A DNA stretch of 22,954 nucleotides, from positions 1 through 22,954 of the IMG/VR virus record IMGVR_UViG_3300005529_001111. One strand, given 5' to 3'. Source of the stretch: a virus. Below the pieces are notes generated by a model that was given only the letters and a program-made list of their open reading frames with translations, searched no databases and was not told the DNA's origin. This document shows positions 14,093-21,545 of the stretch, one piece after another. The translations under genes and the position numbers were made by a program. Within the stretch, counting starts at the first letter, position 1. Each line of letters opens with the position of its first letter.

Positions 14093-14304
14093 ACGGGCCT
14101 TCCCTGCCGCGCTGCGCGTTTGCACGCCTCGTGCCTCTGCCGAGCACGTCAGAGGGCGATCTGTTCCTGATGCGACGACGCGCCTGGCGCGAACAGCGCA
14201 TCGCCATCCTCCCCCTCGACCACATCACCGACGACTGGCTCCGCCAGGCCGTCACCAACGAAGCTACCCGCCTCTACGGCGACACCAATGGAAAAACACG
14301 ATGA
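14089..14304 (+). CDS. Small hypothetical protein
   Basis: A 71-residue protein of unknown function. Its middle section (LPSTSEGDLFLMRRRAWREQRIAILPLDHITDDWLRQAV) looks like a small alpha/beta domain. Similar small proteins are known beside RuvC-like genes in phage early regions. ATGA overlaps at both ends (14089-14092 and 14301-14304) fix the boundaries and tie it to its neighbours. Confidence 0.65.
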   Translation: MNGPSLPRCAFARLVPLPSTSEGDLFLMRRRAWREQRIAILPLDHITDDWLRQAVTNEATRLYGDTNGKTR

Positions 14305-14858
14305 GCAGGAAGAGCACACGACGGGGGAAGCGGCCGGTCACGCTGGCCGGTGGCTTTGCTTCAGACAACGTCGTCACCCGCAAGGTGACCGAGCAGGATC
14401 CGGACGGTGTCACCGTCACCCATCACCGCACCGTTGACACGATCCGCCTCATGCTCGAGGCCGGCACCATCACCGAGGCGATGCATGATGCGGCACGCGA
14501 CTTCCAGGCGGCGTTCACTATCGCCAACCTTGATCGCATGCCAGGCATCGACTGGGAGATGATGATCCGGCCGCTGCCTGGATCGAACCGACAAGCCGAT
14601 CTGTCGGACACACAGGTCGGTGCCCGCGAACGCGTGTCTGGTGCACTCGAAGCCCTCGGCGGCTATGGCTCTCCGGCAGGCTCCTGCGTCTGGTTCGTCG
14701 TCGGGCTGCAGACCTCCATCCGCGAGTGGGCGATCCGGCAGGGCTGGGGCGGGCGTCCGGTCAGGCAGGAGAGTGCGCAAGGGATTCTCGTCGCTGCGCT
14801 CGGCGTGCTCGCGAAGCACTACGGGTATCGTGATCGAGGCCAGAGGCGATGTGCATGA
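14301..14858 (+). CDS. DUF6456-like protein
   Basis: The 185-residue protein carries the DUF6456-type C-terminal pattern: MHDAARDFQAAFTIANLD, then ARERVSGALEALGG, SCVWFVVGLQTSIREWAIRQGWGG and AQGILVAALGVLAKHYG. These are largely helical and resemble the DNA-binding part of cell-cycle and phage regulators in alphaproteobacteria. The N-terminus is very basic (MSRKSTRRGKRP). As the last gene of the operon, it may be a late or feedback regulator; no experiment on this family is known to me. The start is fixed by the ATGA overlap with the previous gene. Confidence 0.75.
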   Translation: MSRKSTRRGKRPVTLAGGFASDNVVTRKVTEQDPDGVTVTHHRTVDTIRLMLEAGTITEAMHDAARDFQAAFTIANLDRMPGIDWEMMIRPLPGSNRQADLSDTQVGARERVSGALEALGGYGSPAGSCVWFVVGLQTSIREWAIRQGWGGRPVRQESAQGILVAALGVLAKHYGYRDRGQRRCA

Positions 14859-14966
14859 GGAGGCTCGTGTCGAAGGAATCGAGATGCGTCGACATATCCA
14901 TGCCGACCTGTCGATGCTGTCGACCCGTGCCCTCGGCCGGGGTCACGGAGGGCTGGTAGGCGTATC

Positions 14967-14976
14967 GCAGTACTGC
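14967..14976. promoter_or_regulatory. Palindrome before the toxin gene
   Basis: GCAGTACTGC is a perfect 10-bp palindrome 15 bases before the HigB-type ATG. Toxin-antitoxin operons of this class are usually repressed by the antitoxin binding such a palindrome. A CTATAG sequence right after it could be a -10 box. Confidence 0.4.
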
Positions 14977-14991
14977 TATAGGAATGGGTGG

Positions 14992-15372
14992 ATGAAACCG
15001 CCGTCGAAGCCGCTCGTCTGGATCGCCTCGTCGCGTGACGATCTTCGGGAGTTCCCGGCGGACGTCCGGCGAGTGATGGGCCAGGCGCTCGACGATGCGC
15101 AGCGAGGTGGTGAGCATCCTCGGGCCAAGGCCCTTCAGGGATTTGGCGGGCGCGGCGTCTTGGAGATCGTGGACGACCATGACGGCGACACGTACCGCGC
15201 CGTCTACACCATCAAGTTCGCGGGCACTGTCTACGTGCTGCACGCGTTCCAGAAGAAGTCGAAGAAGGGCCGGAAGACGCCAGCGTCGGATATCAACCTC
15301 GTGAAGCAGCGTCTCAGGACTGCGGAAGCCCACTACCGCCAAACCATGGCAAGGAGAAGGGATCATGACTGA
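14992..15372 (+). CDS. RelE/HigB-type toxin (phage gp49-like)
   Basis: The 126-residue protein fits the RelE/HigB-like family of ribosome-dependent mRNA interferases, more exactly the phage gp49-like branch: PLVWIASSRDDLREFPADVRRVMGQALDDAQRGGEHPRAKALQGFGG followed by VLEIVDDHDGDTYRAVYTIKFAGTVYVLHAFQKKSKKGRKTP. The strand pattern with YRAVY, YVLHAFQKKS and the basic end is diagnostic. ATG at 14992 follows a GGAATGGGTGG site and gives the normal family length. It overlaps the antitoxin start by eight bases. In a prophage such a pair can stabilise the element or act in defence. Confidence 0.85.
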   Translation: MKPPSKPLVWIASSRDDLREFPADVRRVMGQALDDAQRGGEHPRAKALQGFGGRGVLEIVDDHDGDTYRAVYTIKFAGTVYVLHAFQKKSKKGRKTPASDINLVKQRLRTAEAHYRQTMARRRDHD

Positions 15373-15694
15373 CGGGATCATTCCGAGCAGCGGCAATGTG
15401 TTCGCCGACCTCGGCTTTGAGAACGCGGAGGAGGAACTCCTCAAGGCGCAGTTGGTCCGCACGATTCGTGCGCTGATCAAACGGCGACGCCTCACGCAGG
15501 CGAAGGCCGGCGCAGCGCTCGGGCTGGCCCAATCCGACGTGTCCGCGCTCATCAACGGCAAAGTGGCGCGCTTCTCCCTGGAACGGCTGCTGCGTTGCGT
15601 GCGCCGCCTTGACCGCGAGGTAGCGATCGTCGTGCGGCCGACACGCCGCAGCCGTCGCGAACGTGCGCGGACGGTCAGGAAGGCAGCCGCCTGA
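15365..15694 (+). CDS. HigA-type XRE antitoxin
   Basis: The 109-residue protein has an XRE helix-turn-helix at about residues 28-80: LVRTIRALIKRRRLTQAKAGAALGLAQSDVSALINGKVARFSLERLLRCVRRLD. This is the usual antitoxin partner of gp49-like HigB toxins, encoded after the toxin. The tail is strongly basic. The start is ATG at 15365 behind AAGGAGAAGG, overlapping the toxin stop, so toxin and antitoxin are translated together. It probably also represses its own promoter through the palindrome upstream of the toxin. Confidence 0.87.
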   Translation: MTDGIIPSSGNVFADLGFENAEEELLKAQLVRTIRALIKRRRLTQAKAGAALGLAQSDVSALINGKVARFSLERLLRCVRRLDREVAIVVRPTRRSRRERARTVRKAAA

Positions 15695-16113
15695 AGCGCC
15701 AGGATTGGCTCCAATCGTCGCTAATTCATAAACGAACACAGCGCCTTATCGACTTTCTTCGCCCGCATCCCCGTTTCGAATTGACGGCCGTCCGATGCAA
15801 AGCTTAGGGTCGCGCCATGGACCGGAGATGGGCGGCGGATAGATCTAAGCGGCGTTGATAGCCGGCTTCGCGGGTCCTTCCCGGCGAGAAACCTATGCGG
15901 GGGGCTTCGGCGCGATATTTCGCTAGCGCCAGTCGTCGCAGCTTGGTTCACACGACCTCGGTTCACATTCCTCGCGAACCTCCCAACAATCTCGCTCCTG
16001 CAAAGGTTTGACTGGCATAGCGCGGTGTGAACTGCGCGGCGCATGCCGCCGCGGTTCACAGTTCACATCTCAGCGGTTCACCCCGCCAACGCGAAGGTTC
16101 TCGGAGGCCGCCG
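15695..16113. other. Non-coding stretch before small terminase
   Basis: About 420 bp without a convincing gene. The first part (15695-15940) shows only a weak 5-bp stem after the antitoxin stop (15702-15715, no T tract). The second part (15945-16081) is filled by GTTCAC motifs. A minus-strand open frame here is a doubtful reading through those motifs. Promoter boxes were not identifiable. Confidence 0.6.
15945..16081. repeat. GTTCAC motif cluster (candidate cos/pac or operator)
   Basis: GTTCAC occurs at 15946, 15961, 16054, 16061 and 16076 and inverted (GTGAAC) at 16027; four of the five direct copies are preceded by a further G, and most continue with A. The inverted copy and the one at 16054 flank a near-perfect palindromic centre (GCGCGGC-GCAT-GCCGC). 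The cluster ends 33 bp before the small terminase ATG. Small terminases bind repeated sites near their own genes (lambda cosB R sites), so a packaging-site role is plausible. A transcription operator is the alternative. Confidence 0.55.
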
Positions 16114-16674
16114 ATGGCCCGGCTCTCGGCGCGCCAATATGCGCAACGGATCGGAGTCTCGGGCTCCTATGTGAGCCGCCTCATCCGCGCCGGCAAGCTC
16201 CCTGCAGGCGCCGACGGCCGCATCGACCCGGTCGAGGCTGACAAGGTCCTCGCCGCGCTGCGCGAGCCGGCGCGGAAGGCGAACCGAACGCTGCCGGCAC
16301 CGGCACCGGCGCATGCAGATCCGCAGCATCGGCCAACGACACCGACGGCGCGCGTCGGCCTGGCCTTTTCGGATGTGCCCGGCGGCGCCGCTACGGACCT
16401 CCCGACCCTCCTTCTCAAGGCGCGGACCAAGACCGAGGTCGAGAAGGGCAAGCTTCTTGAGCTCAAGGCCAAGGTCGAGGCCGGCAAGTTTGTCGACTCC
16501 GATGAGGTCAAGGTCGCCGCCTTCAACAAGGCCCGCATCGTACGCGACGCGCTCCTCAACCTTCCGGCCCGGCTCGCGCCAGTCCTCGCAGCGGAGGCGG
16601 ACGAGCGCGCCTGCTTCGTGCTCCTCGACAAGGAAATCCGGCAGGCACTCGACGAGCTCGCCGGCCCGGCCTGA
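16114..16674 (+). CDS. Nu1-like terminase small subunit
   Basis: The 186-residue protein begins with a winged helix-turn-helix of the Nu1/MerR type: ARLSARQYAQRIGVSGSYVSRLIRAGKLPAGADGRIDPVEADKVLAAL (residues 2-49). A Pro/Ala-rich linker follows, then a helical part with LLLKARTKTEVEKGKLLELKAKVEAGKFVDSDEVK, as seen in phage terminase small subunits with this DNA-binding start. It should recognise packaging sites and recruit the large subunit. ATG at 16114 has GGAGG upstream. The next gene on this strand belongs to lysis, and no large terminase gene is present in the window, which is unusual. Confidence 0.78.
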   Translation: MARLSARQYAQRIGVSGSYVSRLIRAGKLPAGADGRIDPVEADKVLAALREPARKANRTLPAPAPAHADPQHRPTTPTARVGLAFSDVPGGAATDLPTLLLKARTKTEVEKGKLLELKAKVEAGKFVDSDEVKVAAFNKARIVRDALLNLPARLAPVLAAEADERACFVLLDKEIRQALDELAGPA

Positions 16675-16696
16675 TCTGTGGTGGGGAATGCGCTCT

Positions 16697-16897
16697 TCAC
16701 TGGTTCGTCGAACCAGCGCGCTCGATCTCAAGGCGATTCAGCAAGTCAACGAGATCGTCGGCGTCGTCCACCACAAGACCATGCTGCGGCACGCCGTTCA
16801 CCTCGGCGGTCTTGCCGGTCGACCGATCGAAGACCGTCCAGCCGTGCTCGTCCTGACGCATCTCGTAGCGCGATTCCATGCAGCGATCTAGCGCCAT
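16697..16897 (-). CDS. Small conserved hypothetical protein
   Basis: A 66-residue leftward protein between two rightward phage genes. It contains YEMRQDEHGWTVFDRSTGKTAEVNGVPQHGLVVDDADDLVDLLNRLE, a compact beta-beta-alpha-like arrangement that I recognise from small, uncharacterised alphaproteobacterial proteins. The start may be 16897 (AAGG upstream) or the internal ATG at 16879 (no clear site); I chose the former. Its reverse orientation inside a rightward late region is that of a cargo or moron gene. Confidence 0.6.
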   Translation of the reverse strand: MALDRCMESRYEMRQDEHGWTVFDRSTGKTAEVNGVPQHGLVVDDADDLVDLLNRLEIERAGSTNQ

Positions 16898-17023
16898 CAG
16901 AGAGCCTTGCACAACACGAGGGCCTGACAGGCGGCCAGCGCGAACCTGCCGACAAGGACCTTGTCGCGCGGCCGAGCGAATCGCGTCAGCCGCTGCTCCC
17001 GCCTGATTGTTCGGAGGTTGTCC

Positions 17024-17953
17024 ATGAACGAAAGCGACAAGGGTGTCGCCTTCATCCGCCTGCATGAAGGGCTGGTGACCAGGGCCTATCGCGACCCGAA
17101 GGGCGTGGTCACGATCGGCGAAGGCTTCACGATGCGCTCGCGCGTCTTCGCCGCGCACTGGCGCCAGACCCGCGGGCACGACCTCCGCCTCGGCGACACG
17201 ATCAGCAAGGAGGAGTGCGACACGCTCGTGCGCAAGCTGCTCGATGCAGAATACACGCCGAGCATTGCGACGAAGGCCAAGCCGACTGCTCAGCACCAGT
17301 TCGATGCCTGCGGCTCGGTCTCCTACAACTGCGGGCCGGGATCCCTCGATGCCGCCTGGGCAAAGAAGCTCGCCAAGGGCGACGGGAAGGGGGCGGCGGC
17401 GCTCCTGCGCAAGTACAAGCTCACCGGCGGCATCCTGAAGCGGCGCAGGGCCGATGAAGCCAGGCTCCTGGAGACGGGCGACTACGGCCCGATCGACCTC
17501 AGCGCGCACGGCACGGCGTCAGCGCAGTCGGTGTCGCAGACCGCGGACGAGGTGAAAGCCTACCAGCAACAGCTGGCGACGCTCGGCTTCTACAAGGGCG
17601 CGCTCGACGGAATCGCCGGACAGAAGACCAAGGTGGCTGTCCTCTCCTATCAGGCGAGCCACCCGGACCTCGTCGCCGACGGGATCGTGGGACCGGCAAC
17701 GCGCGCAAGCCTCGCCCGCGACGCGGCGGCAAAGACCGCCACGCCGAAGAGCATTGCCGCCGGCATCGGGACGGCAGTCGTTGCGGTCGCGACAACCAGC
17801 GAGACCGGCGCTTCACATCCATGGCTGTCGGCGCTGGCGATCGGCGTCGCGGTTGCGGTCCTGATCGGCGGCTATCTCGCGATTCGCTACCGGGCCGAAC
17901 TCGCGCGACGCGCCAAGCCAGCCGCTCCTCCAACCGAAGGACGTTCGGCATGA
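17024..17953 (+). CDS. GH24 endolysin with PG-binding domain and membrane anchor
   Basis: The 309-residue protein starts with a T4-lysozyme-type (GH24) domain: Glu15, Asp24 and Thr30 in HEGLVTRAYRDPKGVVTIGEG have the same spacing as the T4 catalytic triad. It cleaves the peptidoglycan sugar backbone for host lysis. Around residues 174-235 lies a peptidoglycan-binding domain (VKAYQQQLATLGFYKGALDGIAGQKTKVAV, GIVGPATRASL). Near residues 265-290 is a hydrophobic segment (WLSALAIGVAVAVLIGGYLAI), followed by a basic end. There is no N-terminal signal. ATG at 17024 has TCGGAGG upstream. Two holin-like genes follow at once. Confidence 0.88.
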   Translation: MNESDKGVAFIRLHEGLVTRAYRDPKGVVTIGEGFTMRSRVFAAHWRQTRGHDLRLGDTISKEECDTLVRKLLDAEYTPSIATKAKPTAQHQFDACGSVSYNCGPGSLDAAWAKKLAKGDGKGAAALLRKYKLTGGILKRRRADEARLLETGDYGPIDLSAHGTASAQSVSQTADEVKAYQQQLATLGFYKGALDGIAGQKTKVAVLSYQASHPDLVADGIVGPATRASLARDAAAKTATPKSIAAGIGTAVVAVATTSETGASHPWLSALAIGVAVAVLIGGYLAIRYRAELARRAKPAAPPTEGRSA

Positions 17954-18225
17954 CCGTTCTCATCTTCCTCGCCATCCTGCTCGCGATCGCGGGCGCAGCC
18001 TACAAGCTCGCACCGCAGGGCTGGCGGACTTACGCCTTTCACATCGCGACGCTGGTCATCGCCGGCGTCCCGGAGGCCCTCGACTACTTCCACACGCTCA
18101 CCGCCGATGTCTGGCAGCAGGTCGGCCTCGACGCGCGGCAGGCGATGCTCGTTGTTCTCGGGGTCAACGTGGCCGGTCTCTTCTTCCGGAAGGTCACGAC
18201 AACTCCGGCGGGCTCGCGGGACTAA
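17950..18225 (+). CDS. Small membrane protein, holin-like
   Basis: The 91-residue protein has an N-terminal hydrophobic helix (TVLIFLAILLAIAGAAY), a second more amphipathic helix around residues 32-48 and a third hydrophobic helix around 65-83 (AMLVVLGVNVAGLFF), followed by a short polar tail. Position in the lysis cassette and an ATGA overlap with the endolysin stop suggest a holin or pinholin. No family can be named with certainty. Confidence 0.65.
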   Translation: MTVLIFLAILLAIAGAAYKLAPQGWRTYAFHIATLVIAGVPEALDYFHTLTADVWQQVGLDARQAMLVVLGVNVAGLFFRKVTTTPAGSRD

Positions 18226-18231
18226 AGACCA

Positions 18232-18663
18232 ATGCTCGCCGTCATCCTCGCTTTCCTGCTCAAGCTGGTGCCGGGCCTCACGGCCTCGGTCGGGGAGAAA
18301 GTCGTCGACGCCTACAAGGCGAAGCTCGACGCAGCGACCAGTGACCGGAAGATCGCCGCGGACCTCGCCGCGAAGGAGATCGAGGCGACGATCGCCGCGC
18401 GGCAGAACGCCAAGGAGATACGGCTTGCCTCTGCCGGCTTCTGGGAGATGCGGCTGATCACGGCGCTGATCGCCGGATGCTTCACCCTGCATCTAGTCCT
18501 CGTGACGCTCGACACCTGCTTCGCCTTCAGCTGGGGCATCGCCAAGTTCCCGCCGCCGTTCGACCAGTGGGAGGGAGCGATCCTCTTGTCGTTCTTCGGC
18601 GTCAGCGTCGCCGAGAGGGGGATGGTGGCGATCGCCGCCGCGGTTTCAAAGCGGCGGTCGTGA
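18232..18663 (+). CDS. Holin-type membrane protein
   Basis: The 143-residue protein has a hydrophobic start (LAVILAFLLKLVPGL), a long charged helix rich in Ala, Lys and Glu (about 20-65), and two further hydrophobic helices (about 78-98, LITALIAGCFTLHLVLVTL; about 115-135, AILLSFFGVSVAERGMVAIAAAV). The FWEMRLITALIAG motif is common in small phage holins of the 3TM kind. With the preceding gene and the endolysin it makes up the lysis cassette. Start ATG at 18232, six bases after the previous stop. It converges on a leftward gene. Confidence 0.72.
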   Translation: MLAVILAFLLKLVPGLTASVGEKVVDAYKAKLDAATSDRKIAADLAAKEIEATIAARQNAKEIRLASAGFWEMRLITALIAGCFTLHLVLVTLDTCFAFSWGIAKFPPPFDQWEGAILLSFFGVSVAERGMVAIAAAVSKRRS

Positions 18664-18669
18664 GCGCCC

Positions 18670-18906
18670 TCAGTCAGGCTCCAGATATCGGGTCGCGGTA
18701 TCGGCCCTCGGCTTGATTCCGAACCGCCTCTCAATCTCGGCGCGCAGGCGGTAGGCCAGCGCGCGCTCCTCGTCGAGCAGATCCATGTCGCGGCTGCGGC
18801 TATAGGCGACGTCCCATGCCTGATCGCCGTAGTGCGCGATCCAGGCATTGGCTGCCTCCTGGATCAGCTGCCGCAGTTCCCGTCTTTGCCGCAACCGTCC
18901 AAACAT
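18670..18906 (-). CDS. Small hypothetical protein
   Basis: A 78-residue leftward protein: MFGRLRQRRELRQLIQEAANAWIAHYGDQAWDVAYSRSRDMDLLDEERALAYR and a charged end. The RDMDLLDEERALAYR piece is familiar from small phage-neighbour proteins. It is helical with no catalytic motif. ATG at 18906 is chosen over an earlier in-frame ATG at 18954 because the extra residues have no family character. It sits between the lysis cassette and the ParB-methyltransferase gene, in reverse orientation. Confidence 0.55.
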   Translation of the reverse strand: MFGRLRQRRELRQLIQEAANAWIAHYGDQAWDVAYSRSRDMDLLDEERALAYRLRAEIERRFGIKPRADTATRYLEPD

Positions 18907-18965
18907 GGCGCGCGTCTCTGCCAGTCCACCTCCGACAGTACGCCGCCAAAACATCAGGACTGCAA

Positions 18966-20225
18966 GTGAGCCGGCTAGCGAACAGATTGACGGTCGTCTC
19001 CCGGCCGCTCCGCGAGCTCGTCCCTTATGCGCGCAACGCCCGGACGCATTCGGACGAGCAGGTCGCGCAGATCGCCGCCTCGATCGCCGAGTTCGGCTTC
19101 GTCAACCCTGTCCTTATCGACGAGAGCGGCCAGATCATCGCCGGGCACGGCCGAGTCCTTGCAGCGGAGAAAATCGGTTTATCAGAGGTGCCCGCGATCA
19201 TCCTGGCTCACCTGACGGACGCGCAGAAGGTCGCCTTCCGCATCGCAGACAACCGGATCGCCGAGAACGCGGGGTGGGACGAGGAATTGCTTGCGGTCGA
19301 GCTCGCGAGCCTCCGCGACCTCGACTTCGACCTCGACCTCACGGGCTTCGACGCTAACGAGATCGAGCGCATCCTGGCGGGTGACGCCGACACCGAGACG
19401 GCAGGCCTGACCGACGACGACACGGTTCCCGAAGCAGAGCCTGAGGCAGTCACGAGGCCAGGCGACGTCTGGGTCCTCGGCGACCACCGGCTTCTCTGCG
19501 GCGACGCAACAGTCCTTGCCGATGTGGAAAGGTGTCTTGGCGGGTCGCTCGCCGACATGACTTTCACCGATCCGCCCTATCGCGTCGCTTACGAGGGGAA
19601 AGGCTCGACGGCGGGCAACCGCAAGAAGATCAGCAACGACGACTTGTCGTCGGCCGACTTCGCCCGCTTCCTGACCGTTGCTTGCACAAACATCGTCGCG
19701 GTGACCAAGGGCGCCGTCTACATCGCCATGTCGTCGTCGGAGCTGCATACGCTCCGAGCCGCTTTCGAAGCCGCCGGCGGTCACTGGTCAACGTTCATCA
19801 TCTGGGCGAAGAACGTCTTTACCCTCGGCCGCTCCGACTACCAGCGCCAGTACGAGCCGGTCCTCTACGGCTGGAAGAAGGGCCACGACCGCTTCTGGTG
19901 CGGCGCGCGCGACCAGGGCGACGTCTGGTCGATGAAGAAGCCGCGATCGAACGACCTGCACCCGACCATGAAGCCGGTCGAGCTCGTTGAGCGGGCGATC
20001 CGCAACTCCTCGAAGTCGCGCGATATCGTTTTCGATCCGTTCGGCGGCTCGGGCACCGCGGCCATCGCCGCCGAGAAGCTCGGCCGCCAGGCCCGGATGA
20101 TCGAAATCGACCCGGTCTTCTGCGACGTGATCGTTAAGCGCTGGCAGGATTTCACCGGCAAGGCCGCCACGCTCGAAGACGACGGTCGCAGCTTCGATGA
20201 ATCCGTCACAGCCCGCGCAAGTTGA
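18966..20225 (+). CDS. ParB-domain DNA methyltransferase
   Basis: The 419-residue protein joins an N-terminal ParB/Srx-like domain (about 5-110; LRELVPYARNARTHS, FGFVNPVLIDESGQIIAGHGRVLAAEKIG) to a class beta DNA methyltransferase. The methyltransferase has motif IV DPPY (202-205) before motif I DPFGGSGT (357-364), with the S-adenosylmethionine site at FGGSGT. Expected product: N6-methyladenine (DPPY type). GTG at 18966 with AGGA upstream gives the normal beginning; the open frame extends to 18816 but overlaps the leftward gene. Such phage methyltransferases protect DNA from restriction or mark packaging sites. No restriction enzyme gene is near it, so it is an orphan. Confidence 0.88.
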   Translation: MSRLANRLTVVSRPLRELVPYARNARTHSDEQVAQIAASIAEFGFVNPVLIDESGQIIAGHGRVLAAEKIGLSEVPAIILAHLTDAQKVAFRIADNRIAENAGWDEELLAVELASLRDLDFDLDLTGFDANEIERILAGDADTETAGLTDDDTVPEAEPEAVTRPGDVWVLGDHRLLCGDATVLADVERCLGGSLADMTFTDPPYRVAYEGKGSTAGNRKKISNDDLSSADFARFLTVACTNIVAVTKGAVYIAMSSSELHTLRAAFEAAGGHWSTFIIWAKNVFTLGRSDYQRQYEPVLYGWKKGHDRFWCGARDQGDVWSMKKPRSNDLHPTMKPVELVERAIRNSSKSRDIVFDPFGGSGTAAIAAEKLGRQARMIEIDPVFCDVIVKRWQDFTGKAATLEDDGRSFDESVTARAS

Positions 20226-20243
20226 TCGCAAATCACTCCTCAA

Positions 20244-21545
20244 ATGTCTTCGATCCGGATCCTCGTCGGCGATGCCCGGGAGCGCCTGCGGGATCTCCCG
20301 GACCGCTCCGTCCATTGCGTAGTGACGAGCCCGCCGTACTGGGGTCTGCGCGACTATGGTGTCGACGGACAGCTCGGTCTCGAACCGACCCCCGCCGCCT
20401 ATGTCGCTACCCTCATAGCCGTCTTTCGCGAAATCCGGCGTGTTCTGCGCGACGACGGGACGGTCTGGCTGGTGCTCGGCGACTGTTTCGCGACCGGTGC
20501 CGGGAAGGTCGGCGCTCACCCGGGCGGCGGAGCGCAGGGCGCACGCTGGACCGGCCACCGGGGCAGTCGCGGCGGCTCGCGGCTCCACGTCGTCGCGGCT
20601 GTTGGTCCGACGACGCAGCCGAACCGGCTGCCGCAGATGGGGCTTAAGCCGAAAGACCTGGTGGGCATGCCGTGGACCGTGGCGTTCGCGCTGCGCTCCG
20701 ACGGCTGGTGGCTTCGCTCGGACGTCGTCTGGGCGAAGAAGAACCCAATGCCGGAGAGCGTCCGCGACCGGCCGACCCGAGCGCACGAGTTCATCTTCCT
20801 ACTCGCCAAGTCGGAGCGGTATTTCTTCGACCAGGAAGGCGTCCGCGAGCCGTTCGCGGCGGCGACACTCCGCCGGATCGCCCAGGCGACTTTCGACCTG
20901 CAGACCGGCGGCGCCAAGGACGGCCTCAACCCCAACCGCAGCGCCCGGCGGGCGCTCGTCAACCTCAAAGGCCGCGCGCTGCCCGAGCAGATCGAGGATC
21001 GGCCGCACAAGGCGAAAGGCCGCAACATCCGATCCGTCTGGACGGTCGCGACGAAGCCGTTCAGCGGCGCCCACTTCGCGACCTTCCCGCCGGCGCTCGT
21101 CGAGCCCTGCATCAAGGCGGGCACGAGCGCGCGCGGGGCGTGTCCGCACTGCGGCGCCCCTTGGATGCGGGTCATCGATCGCAAGCGGAAGCGGAGTTTC
21201 CAGAAGGTCGGACAGAAGCACGACGGCACCTACTACCGCCCGAACCCGGGCGGCGGGGTCGCCGACGACGCGCGTGAGCCTCGGGAGCTGGGGTGGGCGC
21301 CCGCGTGCAGCTGTCCGCCGGCAGAACCGGTGTCGTGCACAGTGCTCGACCCATTCGGCGGCGCCGGGACGACCGCCGCCGTTGCCGCCCGGCTCGGTCG
21401 CGACGCCATCCTGGTCGAGCTCAACCCGGCCTATGCGGCGCTGTCGCTGGAACGGATCGCAGGGGAGGCTCCCGACACCGCGGTCTCGATCGAGCCCTCT
21501 CCTCAGGTTGATGGACGACGTGGTGCTAAGAGGGCATCGGCGTGA
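20244..21545 (+). CDS. SPPYW-type DNA methyltransferase with zinc ribbon
   Basis: The 433-residue protein is a class beta DNA methyltransferase with motif IV SPPYW (29-33) and motif I DPFGGAGT (369-376). SPPYW is usual for N4-methylcytosine enzymes. A second helical region has LPQMGLKPKDLVGMPW. Between the two motifs is a zinc-ribbon insertion with Cys300/Cys303 (CPHCGAP) and Cys355/Cys357 (ACSC), which may belong to the target recognition domain. It follows the ParB-domain methyltransferase by 18 bp, so the phage makes two modifications. ATG at 20244; the ribosome site is weak. It overlaps the next start as GTGA. Confidence 0.88.
   Translation: MSSIRILVGDARERLRDLPDRSVHCVVTSPPYWGLRDYGVDGQLGLEPTPAAYVATLIAVFREIRRVLRDDGTVWLVLGDCFATGAGKVGAHPGGGAQGARWTGHRGSRGGSRLHVVAAVGPTTQPNRLPQMGLKPKDLVGMPWTVAFALRSDGWWLRSDVVWAKKNPMPESVRDRPTRAHEFIFLLAKSERYFFDQEGVREPFAAATLRRIAQATFDLQTGGAKDGLNPNRSARRALVNLKGRALPEQIEDRPHKAKGRNIRSVWTVATKPFSGAHFATFPPALVEPCIKAGTSARGACPHCGAPWMRVIDRKRKRSFQKVGQKHDGTYYRPNPGGGVADDAREPRELGWAPACSCPPAEPVSCTVLDPFGGAGTTAAVAARLGRDAILVELNPAYAALSLERIAGEAPDTAVSIEPSPQVDGRRGAKRASA

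Noticed and set aside
15702-15715. Stem after the antitoxin gene as a terminator
   Set aside because: Only five base pairs and no T tract follow.
15721-16059. Minus-strand open frame of 112 codons in the non-coding stretch
   Set aside because: Its N-terminal part is a translation of the GTTCAC motifs. The last 30 residues (FASDGRQFETGMRAKKVDKA) look somewhat protein-like and could be a remnant, but there is no start or ribosome site close by.
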